This document shows, piece by piece, positions 1-13,400 of a stretch of DNA of 64,000 nt. The position numbers and the translations under genes are program-made. The stretch is from NCBI RefSeq assembly GCF_000189635.1, contig NW_002476495.1, forward strand, positions 1-64,000, in the 5' to 3' direction. Positions within the stretch are counted from its first letter, which is position 1. Each line of letters starts with the position of its first letter. The notes beneath the pieces are model-generated. The model was given only the letters and a program-made list of their open reading frames with translations, did no database searches and had not been told where the DNA came from. The stretch comes from Tetrahymena thermophila SB210. Taxonomy: Eukaryota > Ciliophora > Oligohymenophorea > Hymenostomatida > Tetrahymenidae.

Positions 1-271
1 AACCCCAACCCCAACCCCAACCCCAACCCCAACCCCAACCCCAACCCCAACCCCAACCCCAACCCCAACCCCAACCCCAACCCCAACCCCAACCCCAACC
101 CCAACCCCAACCCCAACCCCAACCCCAACCCCAACCCCAACCCCAACCCCAACCCCAACCCCAACCCCAACCCCAACCCCAACCCCAACCCCAACCCCAA
201 CCCCAACCCCAACCCCAACCCCAACCCCAACCCCAACCCCAACCCCAACCCCAACCCCAACCCCAACCCCA
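1..271. repeat. Macronuclear telomere, (CCCCAA)n
   Basis: An uninterrupted run of about 45 AACCCC units starts at base 1 and ends in an A at 271, where ordinary AT-rich sequence begins. C4A2/G4T2 is the Tetrahymena and Glaucoma telomere repeat. It is terminal and has no variant units, so this is a real chromosome end with the G-rich strand on the minus strand, running outward. Together with the genetic code it identifies the molecule as a macronuclear chromosome. Confidence 0.99.
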
Positions 272-1084
272 TTTAATTACAAATAAATTTAGCTTATTTA
301 TTTCTATAATTCACAGTTTAAAAAATTTCTTTTTTTGAAACTAAATTTAGATACTCATTAATATTAAAATTAGAAATAAAATGTTTTTAAATTTTTCAAT
401 ATAATTATATTCAATTAGCCAGTCAAATATTGAGTGAAGTATTACTATATTAAAAATAAATTATAATGTTTATTTAAGTTTCTTAAAAATAATAAAAAAT
501 TTTTAACTAATTTCTTTAGTTTATTTAGTTAAAAATAAATGACTATTAAATTAATTAATTATTATTTTTTTATTAATTTTTTACAAAATTTATTTATCAA
601 AATAATTAATTAAAGAATAATTTATGATAATTTCAATATTTTATTCTAATTTTGTTGTTTTTAAAGAAATTTATGAAAAAAAAACTTAGCTCAAGCTAAA
701 TATTATGCTCAACAATATTTCCTTTTAAAGATATACAAAAGCTATTTAAAAGATCAAATTAATTAAGAGCAAATATGAATGAATAAATTATTTTATTTGT
801 TAATATTTTTTTTTGATAAAATAATTCTATTTCTATTTAAATTTAACAATCTAAAATTTATTTAGAGATTTTGTTTAGTTTGTTTGTTTGTTTTTTCTTT
901 TATTTATTTGCTACATAAAAATTAATTTATAAAGTAGAAATACATACAATTTATTTTTTAAATGAATCAAATTGAAATTTATCAGATATTTATTTTATGA
1001 TTTACTTTGTTACTGATTTTGATTTAGATCAATAAAAATCTTAATTAATTATTTGTATTTTTATTGTTTATTTAGAAGTAAGAA
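272..1084. other. Subtelomeric AT-rich non-coding DNA
   Basis: About 0.8 kb of A/T-rich sequence between the telomere and the first gene. I see no coding pattern, no RNA gene and no subtelomeric repeat family. The last part must hold the promoter and 5' UTR of the Sec5-like gene. The stretch ending in TTTATTTAG near 1075 could be a splice acceptor if the gene has an upstream leader exon. Confidence 0.6.
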
Positions 1085-4000
1085 ATGGAGAATATTAAAG
1101 AGATTTTACTTTAGATTCATAAAAGTTAAAAAAAACTTAGAGTAAAAATCACAGTCTTTCTTAAAAAGTTAGAAGAAGTTTTGTTCAAGAAAAGAGAGAA
1201 ATTAGATGGAAGCGCAATAAGACTACTTCTGATTGGAGGAGAAAAAGATTTGTTTGGTTTATTATAGATATGTGGTATTAGATCTAAATTCAAGGGTAGC
1301 TTGAAGAACTCAAGCTACTACTGCATAAAATTACTGTATAGATTGTTTACTGAGCACTCTTAGAAGAAGGATATTTTATAAATATTTTACGATTTTGATG
1401 AAGATGAATTTCTTACTATGAGGTTGGCTTCTCATATTATGAGTGATAAGAAAAATGATGATGCGGGATATAATGTAGCTAGGTTGATTAGAGAGAAAAG
1501 ACCTCATTTAAATCTAAAGTCTTACATTTAAGATAGAGTAGCTTAGGATAAATTTGAAGAATGGATGAAGCAATATAAATCAAGCCAGGCTCAGCGATAA
1601 ATAAACTAGGTAGAGTGGAAGGATCAAGAAGGGGAGGATGCTGAGCAATTAAAAAGTAAATTAGTTAATTATAAAATGCATCATAGAAAATTTGAATTGT
1701 ATTTATTGATCCTATTTTTATATTTGAATAGAGGAAGCACCAAAAATTAGCGATGATTTTAGATCTTCAAATGCAAGAAAGAGGGATGAAAAAAGAATGA
1801 AAAAACAAAAATACTTTTAAGAAATTCACTTAAAAAACTTTTAGTTAAATGCAGAATATTTCAAAATGACGTTTTAAGATCCTCTTATTTCTGCTCTGGA
1901 GGATGAAGATGATATAAAAAAAAGCTAATCTTCTAAAAACTCTAAGAGATAAACTTCAATGATAAAGAATTAGCTTAAGTAGGTTTTTAGTAAGAGAATT
2001 ACTAAGCCAGAAGACATTATAAAGATCATATCTCTAAATGTAGACAGTGGTAAAGTTCCTACTTTGGATGAGGTTATCTTGAAGATTCATATTGAGTCTC
2101 CCGATTTTGATCCTATTGCATTTTTATCATTGTTTCATACTAAGACTCCTAATGATCAGTTAGAAAAAGCAGCTAGATTATTATAAAAAGAGCAGAACAA
2201 GGGACTCACTTTAAATAAAGTAAATCTAATTTATTATAAAAGTTTAATATGATTTATCCATTAATATATAAATATAGAGTTTAGTTTATTATTACTTGGA
2301 TCAATTCTTGGAAGTTCACAGAGGAGTGATAAGGACTCACCAGAATTTCATTCAAGTTGAAGCTTAAAGCCATGGTAGCTACTTCAATTAGCTGAAAGTT
2401 TCTCAGACAAATTTAGAAAAAAGTGTTGATGTTGTCAATCAAGAAATGATAAAAATGAAATCTGACAGTAGCAGCTTGAGATTGACACTGTCTTTCTTAA
2501 ACAAGAATGAGCTGTTAATTAGCATGCCCAGTTAGCTAAAAAAGCATTACAATAAAAATGATTTTGAAAAGATTTCTAAGCTTTTCCAGTAGGCTTTTCC
2601 TTACTTGAAGAGATATAAAGGTATGAAGATATTTTAGCAGGTATTTCTTGAAATAGATAGAATTCTTCAGATGAGTTAGGATCTTGTCATCAGTCAAGTT
2701 GAAAAAAATCTTGACAATCGAAGAAAAACGACTGAGTTTACAAATATTTTACTCGATTTACAGTACGACTATTAAGGTGACTCAAATTTAATGCAGCAAA
2801 AATCTAATATTATTATGGGAAAACCTTCAAATGTGATGAATAATGATGCTGATAAAAGAGGGTCTGTCATGGTAGAGCCTGAAGAGAATCACAATTTAAT
2901 TAAAATGATAAAATATTTAGAAAAGAGATTATCTGAGAATATAAAAATAAATACGGACATGAGTTCCTAAGAAGAAAATAAAGAAGAAAAACCAAAAATA
3001 CAATCAAGCACTTACATAGTTGAGGAAACAGGAGTAGCCAATACTAACGACTAGGAAAATAGAATGAAAAAATTAAAACTAATAAACAACGTTTTATTTG
3101 ATAGCGATAGATTAGTAAGTTTTATGTATTAAAGCAGTATTTCAGCATCCACAAGGTAGTTAAAAATTAAAGATATTGAGAATTATTTCACTGAAAACAT
3201 GTCCAGATTCGAAAATTTTTATCTCCTTCTTTAATCTTATTAAGATGGCGAATATGATTATAAGCTGCCTATTAGGTAAGGCAAAGCAACTACTAGAAAA
3301 GCTCTTAAACACTTTTAAATTATTTTTGAATCATTGAAAAAAGCGGCTTAAAGATGCATTCAGTTTTTAGAATTAAATTATAATTTCAGACAAAAAGTAA
3401 ATGAGCAAAGACCTATTTCGGACTACAATGAAGATGAGCTTAATCTTCTGGTCAGTTAAATTTAGCGTGGCAAGGAAGATGTTATTAGTTGCAGCAATAT
3501 AGTTCATTTGCTCAAATAATTAGATTAGAAAGTTAGAATGGGAAAAGAATTTATTTAATAGCTATAAGAAAAGACTCTTTAGATGGCTTACATGGTGCAA
3601 CTCTATGAACTCAAAGTGATTAAGATGGAGAGATATGATTTCTATGGCAATCTAACAATTTCTAAAACTTTTACAAATGATGACGAGTTTATCAGTCCAT
3701 TCAGCACTTATTTGTACGAGTGTTTGCTCGAAGGAGTAGACTTTCTTACTTAATTGAAGATTTTTTAGCCTTAAGTTGATCTCCAAAGTTTGGATAAAAA
3801 CTATTTAAAACAAGCAATTTCAATATGTTTTAGAGCTGTGTTTTACCATGTAATGAAAGAACATAAGCGCTTATAAGAAGAAGAAAGCGAATTCAGTAAA
3901 GCAACAGGAAATTACTCATATTTGGCATTTTCAAGTGATTTAGTCTTTCTTATCTTGCTCTCAAACATTATCAGTTTTTAAAAGTATTAATGTAAATTGC

Positions 4001-4827
4001 TCCTAACTTAAATATATGATTAAATCTTAAAAAAGTAAATCAAGCCCAACCAATCAGCATCTGAATCTGCTTAAAATATAGAAAAAAACATAAGTAAACA
4101 AGTTAAGGAAATAAATAGTTTAATGGATTAGATGGTTGAGGATTTAAAGAAAAAATTAACTTATCTTAAAGCCTAAGAAATTCTTAGAGACTCTTCAGAC
4201 CTCTTCACATCATGGAATAATGCTGAAAGTTAAAGTGGAGAGAATCAAATTAGGATGTCATCATTATCGCCTACTGGAACAACAGCCAACGATTTCAAAT
4301 TTGATGCTAACACTGTGTATAATATCTCTATATTGCAACAGTTGGCACCTCCAAATATAGCCTAGTCACAACAAGATATTCAGATGAGCCAAAACATATC
4401 ATTAGATAAATATGAAATAAGGTATAAAATGCTAGATATTTTAAGTGAGTTTGATTAGTTCATTTAATTAATATCTCTTAATTGTAGTTAAACATTAGTC
4501 AAAGCTCTCCCAACACTACTTTTGCAAGAAATTTTGATGGGAATAAAAGACATATTAGAAAATAAGTAAAAAAATACAAATGTTTTAATGCTAAAGCAGC
4601 TAAGAATAGAACTGGAATTCCTTTAAGATGCTACTTCTTAAAGAATAAAATCAGCTGATACTACATAGCTTTTTTTGAGCATTTATAGCTCTATTGATAA
4701 AATTTTTCAAACTAAATTCTCATAATCATAAAGCAACTAGCAACTATACAAAATTGACAAAGGCAAGTTAATCGATATTATAAGAATAACAAAATACAAA
4801 GCCAAACTCAACTTTACTTTTAGCTGA
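1085..4827 (+). CDS. Exocyst complex component Sec5-like protein (EXOC2 family)
   Basis: Three exons (1085-1655, 1732-2219, 2278-4827) joined by 76-nt and 58-nt GT-AG introns give a 1202-aa protein ending at TGA 4825-4827. The second acceptor is placed at 2276-2277 because only that one keeps the frame. Recognition rests on the Sec5 pattern: DPIAFLSLFHTKTPNDQL near residue 316, which matches the Sec5 segment following its DP dipeptide; then YYLDQFLEVHRGVIRTHQNF near 357; and a KNDFEKISKLFQQAFPYL helix near 445, like the Sec5 region that precedes the cullin-like helical rods. Sec5 tethers secretory vesicles at the plasma membrane within the octameric exocyst. The first 190 residues are not recognisable and no TIG domain is seen. 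The C-terminal half is long, Gln/Lys/Ser-rich and helical. It could instead be another CATCHR-family tether, but Sec5 fits best. Confidence 0.7.
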
Positions 4828-5960
4828 AAACTATTTAAAAATCAAACTATTTCAATAATTTAAACGAATAAATAAAATATTTTATTAATTAATTAATTAG
4901 TTTGTTAGTTATTAAGTTCGTTAATATCTTATCTTAGCAAGTTAGTTATGATATAATAAACTATAATAATTAAAAATCAATAGCTTAAATAATTTTCTTT
5001 ATTTTAAGAATATGAAAACAAACATTCTTTAAATACAAAAAATTTATTTTAAAAATAAATTGAAGTTAATATTTTAATCATTTACAATTAATTATTATAA
5101 TTATGTATGCATTTATTTACTTATATGTGTATTTATTTAAGCATACCTTTTATTTGGTTGTTTTACAGCTCTAATAAAATAAATAAAGTGAACAACCTCA
5201 ATCAAAAAATTTAGGATATTGAATGGCCTGATTTAAAAATCTACTGCAGTATTGCCTTTTCACTTGGTAATTGGATTAATGGATAATTTAAAATATTTTT
5301 TAAGTTATTTTAAGTATTTATTTTAGTATGGCTTAAAATTTTGAAGGAATACCAATAAATATTTTACAATAATTTTACAAGTGTAATTAAATGATGAACT
5401 GCCATATTTTAAAATTATTAAATAAGTGCATTTATATTAATAAATATATTTATCAAAATTAATAAAATCAAATTATGTTTAAATAATTCATTGACTTACT
5501 TATTAAGTTGTAGTTACTTACAAACTTACTTAATTACATTAATTAAATAATTAAATAGAAATACATTTATTAAAAAATAAAAAATTCAATTTTTTTACTG
5601 TTTTATAAAAATAATTTTTGTGGTAATAAATAACAAAGATTTATAAAAAGCATACTTTTATTTTTTTAAAAGAAATAATTAACAAATAAATTAATTATTT
5701 ATTTGCTTATTTTTTAAGTTTGTTTTTGTGGAATTAATAAAATAATATTAAATAAATTTATTTGAAATATAAATAAAATATAGTAAGTAACTAATTCATT
5801 CATTTATTTATTTATTTATTTAATCATTAAATTTATTACTTAGATTTTATAGCACTTTTTCTACTTAAAAACACATAATAAAATTATTATGTTAACAATA
5901 AATTATTTATTTATTTATTTAATATCAATTCAATTACTCTTTTTAATTAATGACAATCAT
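4828..5960. other. Intergenic region with a short unexplained coding-like relic
   Basis: Mostly low-complexity A/T sequence. At about 5188-5394 a plus-strand frame reads 68 codons to TGA with better complexity than its surroundings, including IEWPDLKIYCSIAFSLGNW, but it has no ATG and no clear splice partner. It may be an orphan exon or gene relic. I cannot assign it. The minus-strand gene at 5961-6518 ends at the right edge. Confidence 0.45.
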
Positions 5961-6518
5961 TCATTTGTTTTCTTTTTCAAAAATATCATATTAAGTTTTA
6001 AATTTTCTTTTAAGCTCATCATTTCCTTCAAATACAAACTAGTTAACTATTTTAAACTCGCTTTATTGATTATCTTTATTTAATTTTTAATCATTCTTAT
6101 TTTTATCTTTAGCTTGATTGCTTTCCCTCTTCATAATTTCTTTTAACGCTTGAGGATTATCCTTAGTAATATTAGGTTTTTCATCATTCTTTATCCCTCC
6201 ATGCTTTTAGTATTTTAATGGAACATACTCAGCTGATTCTTCAACTTCCTCTTTTTCGGGAAATTAATGTCTCAATAATATAGAATACCATTTATCATCA
6301 TTTTCTTTAATAATGTATAATAATTTTTCATTTTACCACTTTTAAATATCATCTCTTGAAACATATCTATTCATACTACTTTTAGAAACTAAATATTTAT
6401 TATTTTCAACCTTTAAATCATAAACTATCCAAGGAATATTTGCTTTTAAATGTTCTTAAAATTGTGACCAATCACAATCAAGGGTCTGCTTTCTACTTGA
6501 TTTTTTATTAGTAGTCAT
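5961..6518 (-). CDS. Hypothetical 185-aa protein
   Basis: A single-exon minus-strand gene running from ATG at 6518-6516 to TGA at 5963-5961. The product begins MTTNKKSSRKQTLDCDWSQF. The N-terminal 90 residues look like a compact folded unit with several Trp and Tyr (IPWIVYDLKVENNKYLVS, then KWQNEKLLYIIKENDDKWY). A Lys/Asp/Asn/Gln-rich, probably disordered tail follows. No signal peptide or membrane segment is visible. I do not recognise a family. The tail is so A/T-rich that a 3' intron cannot be excluded, but the reading frame closes cleanly without one. Confidence 0.6.
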
Positions 6519-7920
6519 ATTCTAATTCTAGACACTAAAACTAGCTTCTTAGACTTGAATAAAAATAATTAATTAATTATAAATAAATATATTGATTTAT
6601 TTTAACTTATTTATGATTCAAAATCTTAATACAAATTTCAAACAAACTACCATTAATAGACACACAAAAAATAGAAGTATTTTTAAAAAATATTAAAATA
6701 ATTAATTTACTAAATCAATAAAACTGATATTTCATCAATTTTTTGAAAAAAAAGTAAGTAAAATAAATATCAAGGCATTCAAATTCTAAATATTAGAAGA
6801 AAAGTGATAAATGAGTATTATATATAATAAATAAAAGTAGAATGAAAATTCTATTTTAGACAATAAACAAGCATCGATTCCGACAAAAATAATTTAACCT
6901 TTTTTAATAATGCAAATTTTAACAAGTCCTAGAGATAAATAATAAGGTAAAGCAGTATCGAAAGCTAAGGACAATAAAATTGCTTATCAATCAAAAAAAA
7001 AATGAATAAATAATTTTAAAATATATTAGTTTAATAGCAAATAATTTATAAATTTTTTTTATTTTATTAAAAATATTTATTAAGTATAAAATATATTTGT
7101 ATAAAACAATATTTAAATTCATATTTATTATTTAACTTTTAAAATAAAATAAAAAGTTATATTTCTTTTGGTAATCACCATAAAATACTTATGATTTTAT
7201 CTTATAGATAAATTATTAACAAAGATATAAACAGTGCAAAAATATTTAAAGCAATCCAATAAAACTAAATTAAAACAATTTTATCAATAAAAATTATACT
7301 TATTAATTAAATTAATAAAATAATATAAAATAAATAGCCTTTTTTTATAATTTTATAGATTTTATAGCTTTTAAGCTCTTAGTAAAATGGTATTTTAATT
7401 AAAATATATTTTTAGAATACCTCATAAAACAAATAAATAAATACCTGATGATAATTTAATTAAAATGAAAAAAAATTTCTTTGAAATATTACAAAATTAG
7501 ATTTATTTAAAAATAATATCGAAAAATAAATTGAAAAGATGAATAAATGAAATAATTAATAAATTAATAATTTAATTTAGAGTAAATCTTAATTGCAAGG
7601 TTGGAAGGTAGATCAAAAATATGTATGATTGATCAGCCTATTTCTAGAAATTTGATGAGAAAGTTTTTGCTGTAGGAGTTGTAAATAGTGTATCATAACA
7701 TAGCCGATCATTCATGATTTCTAAAAGATTAAACAATCAAGATAACGCCTCAAAAAAGTTTAGATACGCACTATTAATCCTTAATTTGGCAATACCATTC
7801 AAAAAAAGAGGTAAAAAAAGATATCAATTAATAAATATTATTAATTAATTTGTAAAATTACAAACAATTAAATTTCAAAAAGAAACAAAAGTAGTTAAAA
7901 ACTAATAAAAAAACAAACAA
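6519..7920. other. Intergenic region with a higher-complexity island at about 7575-7800
   Basis: From 6519 to about 7560 the sequence is A/T-rich with nothing assignable. From 7575 to 7800 base composition is visibly less AT-biased. One frame there reads ILIARLEGRSKICMIDQP and on to TGA, without a start codon. The island could be a 5' leader or promoter element of the acyl-CoA-binding-protein gene, an unrecognised exon, or an RNA gene. The final 100 bases are an A-rich leader directly upstream of that ATG. Confidence 0.4.
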
Positions 7921-8220
7921 ATGACTAGCTTAGAAGAAAGATACAACAAGGCTTTAGAATTCATCAAGAATCCTCCTGCTGATTACCCTCCCATTGATAT
8001 GGACAACACCCAAAGACTTACTTTCTACGCCATCTTCAGATAGATTAAGGATGGTCCTTGCAAAGGTCCTCAACCTTCTCGTCTAAAAGTTGTTGAAAGA
8101 GCTAAATACGATGCCTGGAAAGCCCTTGGCAAAATGAGCAAAGAAGATGCCATGAAGAAATACATTACTGAAATTACCAAGCTTGCACCCGGCTGGGAAA
8201 AACCCACTCCTAAGTTGTGA
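7921..8220 (+). CDS. Acyl-CoA-binding protein (ACBP)
   Basis: Intronless 99-aa protein from ATG at 7921 to TGA at 8218-8220, the usual size for ACBP (86-104 aa). It covers the whole four-helix domain: FYAIFRQIKDGPCKGPQPSR corresponds to the YGLYKQATVGD..N..RPG region, AKYDAWKALGKMSKEDAM to the KWDAW...G.S.E.A signature, and KKYITEITKLAPGW to the last helix. ACBP binds long-chain acyl-CoA esters in the cytosol and buffers or transports them. The usual Trp of KWDAW is Tyr here. Codon use is strongly biased to GCC, ACC, AAG and CTT with only one reassigned TAG, unlike its neighbours, which suggests a highly expressed gene. Confidence 0.95.
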
Positions 8221-10464
8221 GTTACTTAGTCAGTTAGTTAATTATTTAGTTGGATTATTAGTAAATAAGTAAATACGAAGTAAAGAGCTGAATAGATTGA
8301 TAGATAGAATATATAATTAAATATAAAAAAGAACTAATTAACAATATTTTTTAAAATTGTAGTTTTTACATTTACATAAAATGCTTGCTTTTTACATAAT
8401 ATATTTCCCTTCATTGATTCCTTTTATATTTTTGATGAAAGTTTTAATAAGCAACCGATTTTGTTCATTTTGACATAAAGTTATAACTATATTTTAAGTT
8501 TATATAAATGTTAAATCATCTTTAACAAATTTTCTAATTTAATTAATAATTTTAAGAACAATCTATCTAATTTTTAGCTGTGGCACACACGTTAAAAATT
8601 ATTTCATTCCTTCAAGTTCTTTTTCATCTTTTCCTTTTAAAATAATTAAAAAGTATTTGTAAAAATTACAATTTATTTTTGGAAGTAGAAACAAATAAAC
8701 AAACAAGCAAACAATCAATAACATTAAAACTTAAATAAATGAAAAATTTTAAATATTGTTTTTTTGTTGTTATTTTGCATGTTTGATTGTATACTTATTC
8801 TTGAATGCACTTCTAGTATTTTTGAAGATAAACATCTTTTTATATAATTAATAATATTTTTATATTTATGCCTATTTAAGAAAAAAGTTAAAATTTTTAC
8901 TTTTGCACTTAAGATCATTAAACCCAAACTCTCTTTAACAATACACTAGATCATCATACCTATTATGACATTCAGTTATCTTTTCTTAGTCTAATAGAAA
9001 GAAAGAAAGAAATAAATAAATAAAAGTATTTATTAATATAATTCAAACCAACATTGTTCTTTTGTAACTTGGCTACCCATCTTATTTTAATATTTTGATT
9101 GATATAGCTCTATAATCTTCTAACAATTGTGTTTTATTTATTTATTTTTTAATTTAATTTGCTTGATTTTTTTTGTTTATTACGCAATTTATTCAATTTT
9201 GATAATTCGCAAAATATTATATTCCTTCTAGAATTTTTTCAAAATTTATCAAATAAATTTCATATTCATTCTGTCTGTTTTAATTTTAATTCTAAAAAAA
9301 ATTTTTTCAAAACTACTAAAAGCTAAAAAAAATAATATCTGCTTTTTGTATTCAAAAAAAACATATATTTATTGATATATTTTAGTTTTTATTTTTCTAT
9401 CAATACATAATTATTTATATTTGTTGTGTTTAAAATCTTATAAAAAGTGTATTTATTTATTTATTTATTTAATTAGTTAGTTTTCTATTTATCAGATTAC
9501 AAATGAGAAGTATAAATTTTATCAAATACTACACATAGACAAATATGCCTGTTTTTTAAATGTTTTATGATTGATGTAGGCTTATAAATAGTTAAAATAT
9601 TTGTAAATGAATTTTAAGATATTTTTATTAAGAATAAATGAAAATTAAAACTTTAAAAATTTAAATTCATTTATTTTAATATAGTTTTTCAAATATTACA
9701 TTATTAAATATCAATTTTATGATAGATTAAAAAAATTAATTTGACTTACAATTAGTTAGCTAATTTGTTAGATTTCCATTTATCATTCATTCATACATAA
9801 TTTATTAGAGAGCATATTTATTCTTTAAATAAAAATAACTTATATATTATAACTTAAATTTTAAATCAAATTATTAAAAATATTATACAAAGTATACTTT
9901 AATGAATTAGTCTATACAAACTCCTTCTTTCTAATTTTTTTATAACTTAATAATTAAAAATTGGAAAATAAAACTATTTTTGGTATTAAATTAAGAGTTC
10001 TTTCTTAACTTTTTCAATCTAATATGATTCTGTTTACTTTCTTAAACTAAGTATTCTAGTAATATCAAAAATTAATTATTTATTCTTTCATAAATATGAA
10101 TTTAATTCTGTTCAAAAACTTTTTTCAACAGGCAGAAAAAAATAAGAGAAATTAAATATTATCGAAAGTATTCTACTAATTCTAACAACCTATATGTATG
10201 TTTTTATTTATGAATTTTTCTTCATTTTAAATATAAAAAAGTATTCTTGCTGAATATACTACTTAAATAAAAATTATGTTTTTTTAATGAATAACAACAC
10301 TATTATGTAATTATTTTTTTAAAATAAAGTATTAATTTCTTACTTAAAAATCATATGAATTTAAATTTTTTAATACATTAATTGATTGATTAATTAAATA
10401 ATTGGTAAATATATAGTATTTTAATTATAAATAAATCATAAAATCTAATATCAACCATATTCAA
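8221..10464. other. Gene-free AT-rich intergenic region
   Basis: About 2.2 kb between the 3' ends of two convergent genes. It contains A/T homopolymers and short TTTA/ATTA tetranucleotide runs (for example 9450-9480). I found no reading frame with coding character on either strand and no RNA gene signature. Confidence 0.6.
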
Positions 10465-13400
10465 TCATATAATCCCATTTCCAAATTTTTACATGTAATA
10501 ATCACTAAGCTTATCAAGAAGAGAACGGGACTAGTCTAGGACCGATTGAACTTTTTCGCTTGAGCCTTTAATGTATGTTAGAATAATTTCAGATTGTTCT
10601 TTTATTTTTTATTTCATATTATCATTCTCCAATTAAATAGTCAAGCTTTAGATATCTTCTGGCTTTTTTATTTCTAAGAAAGAGCTTCTTTTTCTCCTGT
10701 GGCCTACTAGAACATCTACAGAGGGCTCCTTCTCTGTTATAATGCATTCTGTCAACTTTAAGTAGGCATCTATGACTTGAGAAAATTCTACCACTTTACT
10801 TTTTTAGTTTTGCTAACTTTTTTTGACTTCTAAAAGGATTTGATAGTATTTTTATTCTAATTGATGGCACTATTCAATCTACTGTTGCAGACTTTAGTTT
10901 TACATTTTTACAGACTCATGGATGTCTTCTAGTTCAAAAAGTTTACTCTCTATTTTGCTATATTCTGAGACGAGCTGTTCTAGATTTTTAATTTTGATCT
11001 ATTAGCTGTTTGTCTTTTCAATTTGTAAATCGACAGTTTGTTGAATTTTACTTAAATCCACTCTTAATTAATCTGCTTCAGCTGATTTATTGCCTAAAGC
11101 ACTCTACAGCTAGTTAATTCTGTCTTACAATTTATTTTGCATTTCTTTTTGTTATTTAGTTGATTCAGTCTTTGTAAATTACAAAGCTTCTTCATATTTT
11201 TATAATTTATCTGTTAGTTATTTATTTTTTTATATTAATTATTAATTTTATTGTTCTATTTTTTAAATTTAAACTTTGTTTTCACTAATTATTTTTTTGT
11301 TTAAAAAGCTTTGGTTTTCCTGCTTTTAAACTAAGCTCTTTAATTGCTAATTTTCATATTAAAATTGTTTAATTTGACATTTTAAATCGTTTATTTATTC
11401 CTAATTTCCGTTCACACACTGCCTAAAAGTAGAGCAAAGAGCTGCTGCTTGCTCAGATTTACTTGAATCTCTATCAGTGATATTTTATTTTTTTTAATCT
11501 AAAATCATATTTTCTTTGTTGTGGTTACTTTTATTACAATATTCACCTGGCTAATAAAGATGCATGATATTTTCTAGATTATTAGCTGACAACTGATTGC
11601 TTTTAGCCTAAATAGTATTATTTTTGTTGCTTCTGCTAGCCAAACTATAGCAAGAAAATAAATCTTCATCAGTTGAATTGGCATAATCATGGCTTTTATC
11701 TTCAGTTGAAAATCTGTTATTTAGATCTTTTTCGTAGCTTAAAGGATTTGAAATATATTTTGTTGATTTACTAGAAGTAGCTCTTGTTTCTGCAACTGGC
11801 GATTTGTTGAGATCATCAAAATTTGTTTGTTTTGTATATTTTGTCTATTCAGATATGATTAATTTTTATTTCTTTATGCTTTCAGAAGAAGAAGAATTTG
11901 AAAGGTTTTTAAATATTTTATTATCCATTAATCTCAAATTTGAAGAATGCTATATTTGACCTATGATTTAATTGTTTCTATTGAGTTATTCCTAAAATCC
12001 TTCTAAATTTAGTTTATCCTATCAAGTAAATAAAATTAAATTTATCAAAAAAATAGGCACTAATAAAAATTAATTTATTTATTTTCAAGTTAAATAATTT
12101 TAAAATTACACAAAACATTTAATTTAAATTTTTATATTTATTTTTTATTAGAAAAAAATAAAATACTTTGTTAACTTCTAAGTTGGGAATACTCTGTTTT
12201 CTTGCTGTGGAATTCATATTTTAAAAAATATTATTTTTTTAATCTTAGTTTGAAGATGAAAGCCTGTCTAATTAACATTATTTAAGGTCATGTTGAATTT
12301 AACTCTAGGATTAAATACAGGTTTATGGCGGATATTGATTTACACAATTTAAGTCTTTTGTAGAGATATTCAAGTGAGATTATAATGCTGTCTTTTAAAT
12401 ATCTTTTTAATTTGGTATCATTTTTTTATCTAATTTTTAAAGTTATTCGTTTATTAACTGATTTTCTTCATTTAATTTTTCTTTCAAATTTGATAAAAAA
12501 TTCTACTAAAAATTTGTTTCATTATCTTCTTCACTGGAACTTTTACAATTTAAATAAGCGCCACAATCTTTAATTTCAAATGCCTTTTCATAATTTTTAG
12601 GTGTTTTTTGAAGCAAGTTTTCATAGCGAGTTAGTCTTTGGTCTTAGTTTAAATGCTATTCTGAGAAAATTTGGTGTTTATCATTGAATTATTTTATATT
12701 TGATCTATTCTATTAATTAATACAAAAGTTACTGTTTTCATTTAAATAAATATGATTAAAGCATTTTAAATTACTTCTTTTAAACTCTTTGATATTGGTG
12801 ATTTATTTTACAATTTTTTTTATATTTTTTCAATAATCTTTTTATCCTTTTCAGTAACTCCCTCTTTTAATTTTTTATTACTTTCTTCTATTTTCCCTTT
12901 ATTTGCTTTAGATTATGATGATAGTGATCCTTTGCGAATATTTGGAGATGATTCTATATTAATTTGGTTGCTTTTATTGCTGTTTTCCCTTTTTGAATTA
13001 GAGTAATTAGTAATCTTTTGAGAGGTTTGATTGCCTAATTTCTATGAATTTTTGCTCTCTGTTTTTGTAAGTGTTTTTTATTTTTATCCAACTGCATCAT
13101 TAGATTTAATAGAATCTCTAGTTGGAGTGTGATATCTAGGTGGTTTTAATTGCTATTAGTGTTAATCTAATTTTGGAGGATCATAAAGCTTTTAAGTGAG
13201 AGGACTAACTTCTCGAACACTGCAATAAGATTACTCTTTGGCATAAACTTAACTTTTTTTGTTGAATTAAGAATCTAAATTAGTACAAGAACTATACTCA
13301 GAATGAGTAAAATTATCTCTACATGAATATTAACTAGTATCCGTGCTGTTTGAGGCAGTTTTATGGTTGCAACTCTTAGAAAAAGAGGATTATATTTAAT

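Noticed and set aside
12385..12573. Plus-strand 62-codon ORF
   Set aside because: Antisense to exon 2 of the coiled-coil gene; Phe/Leu-rich composition comes from antisense of Lys/Asn/Glu codons.
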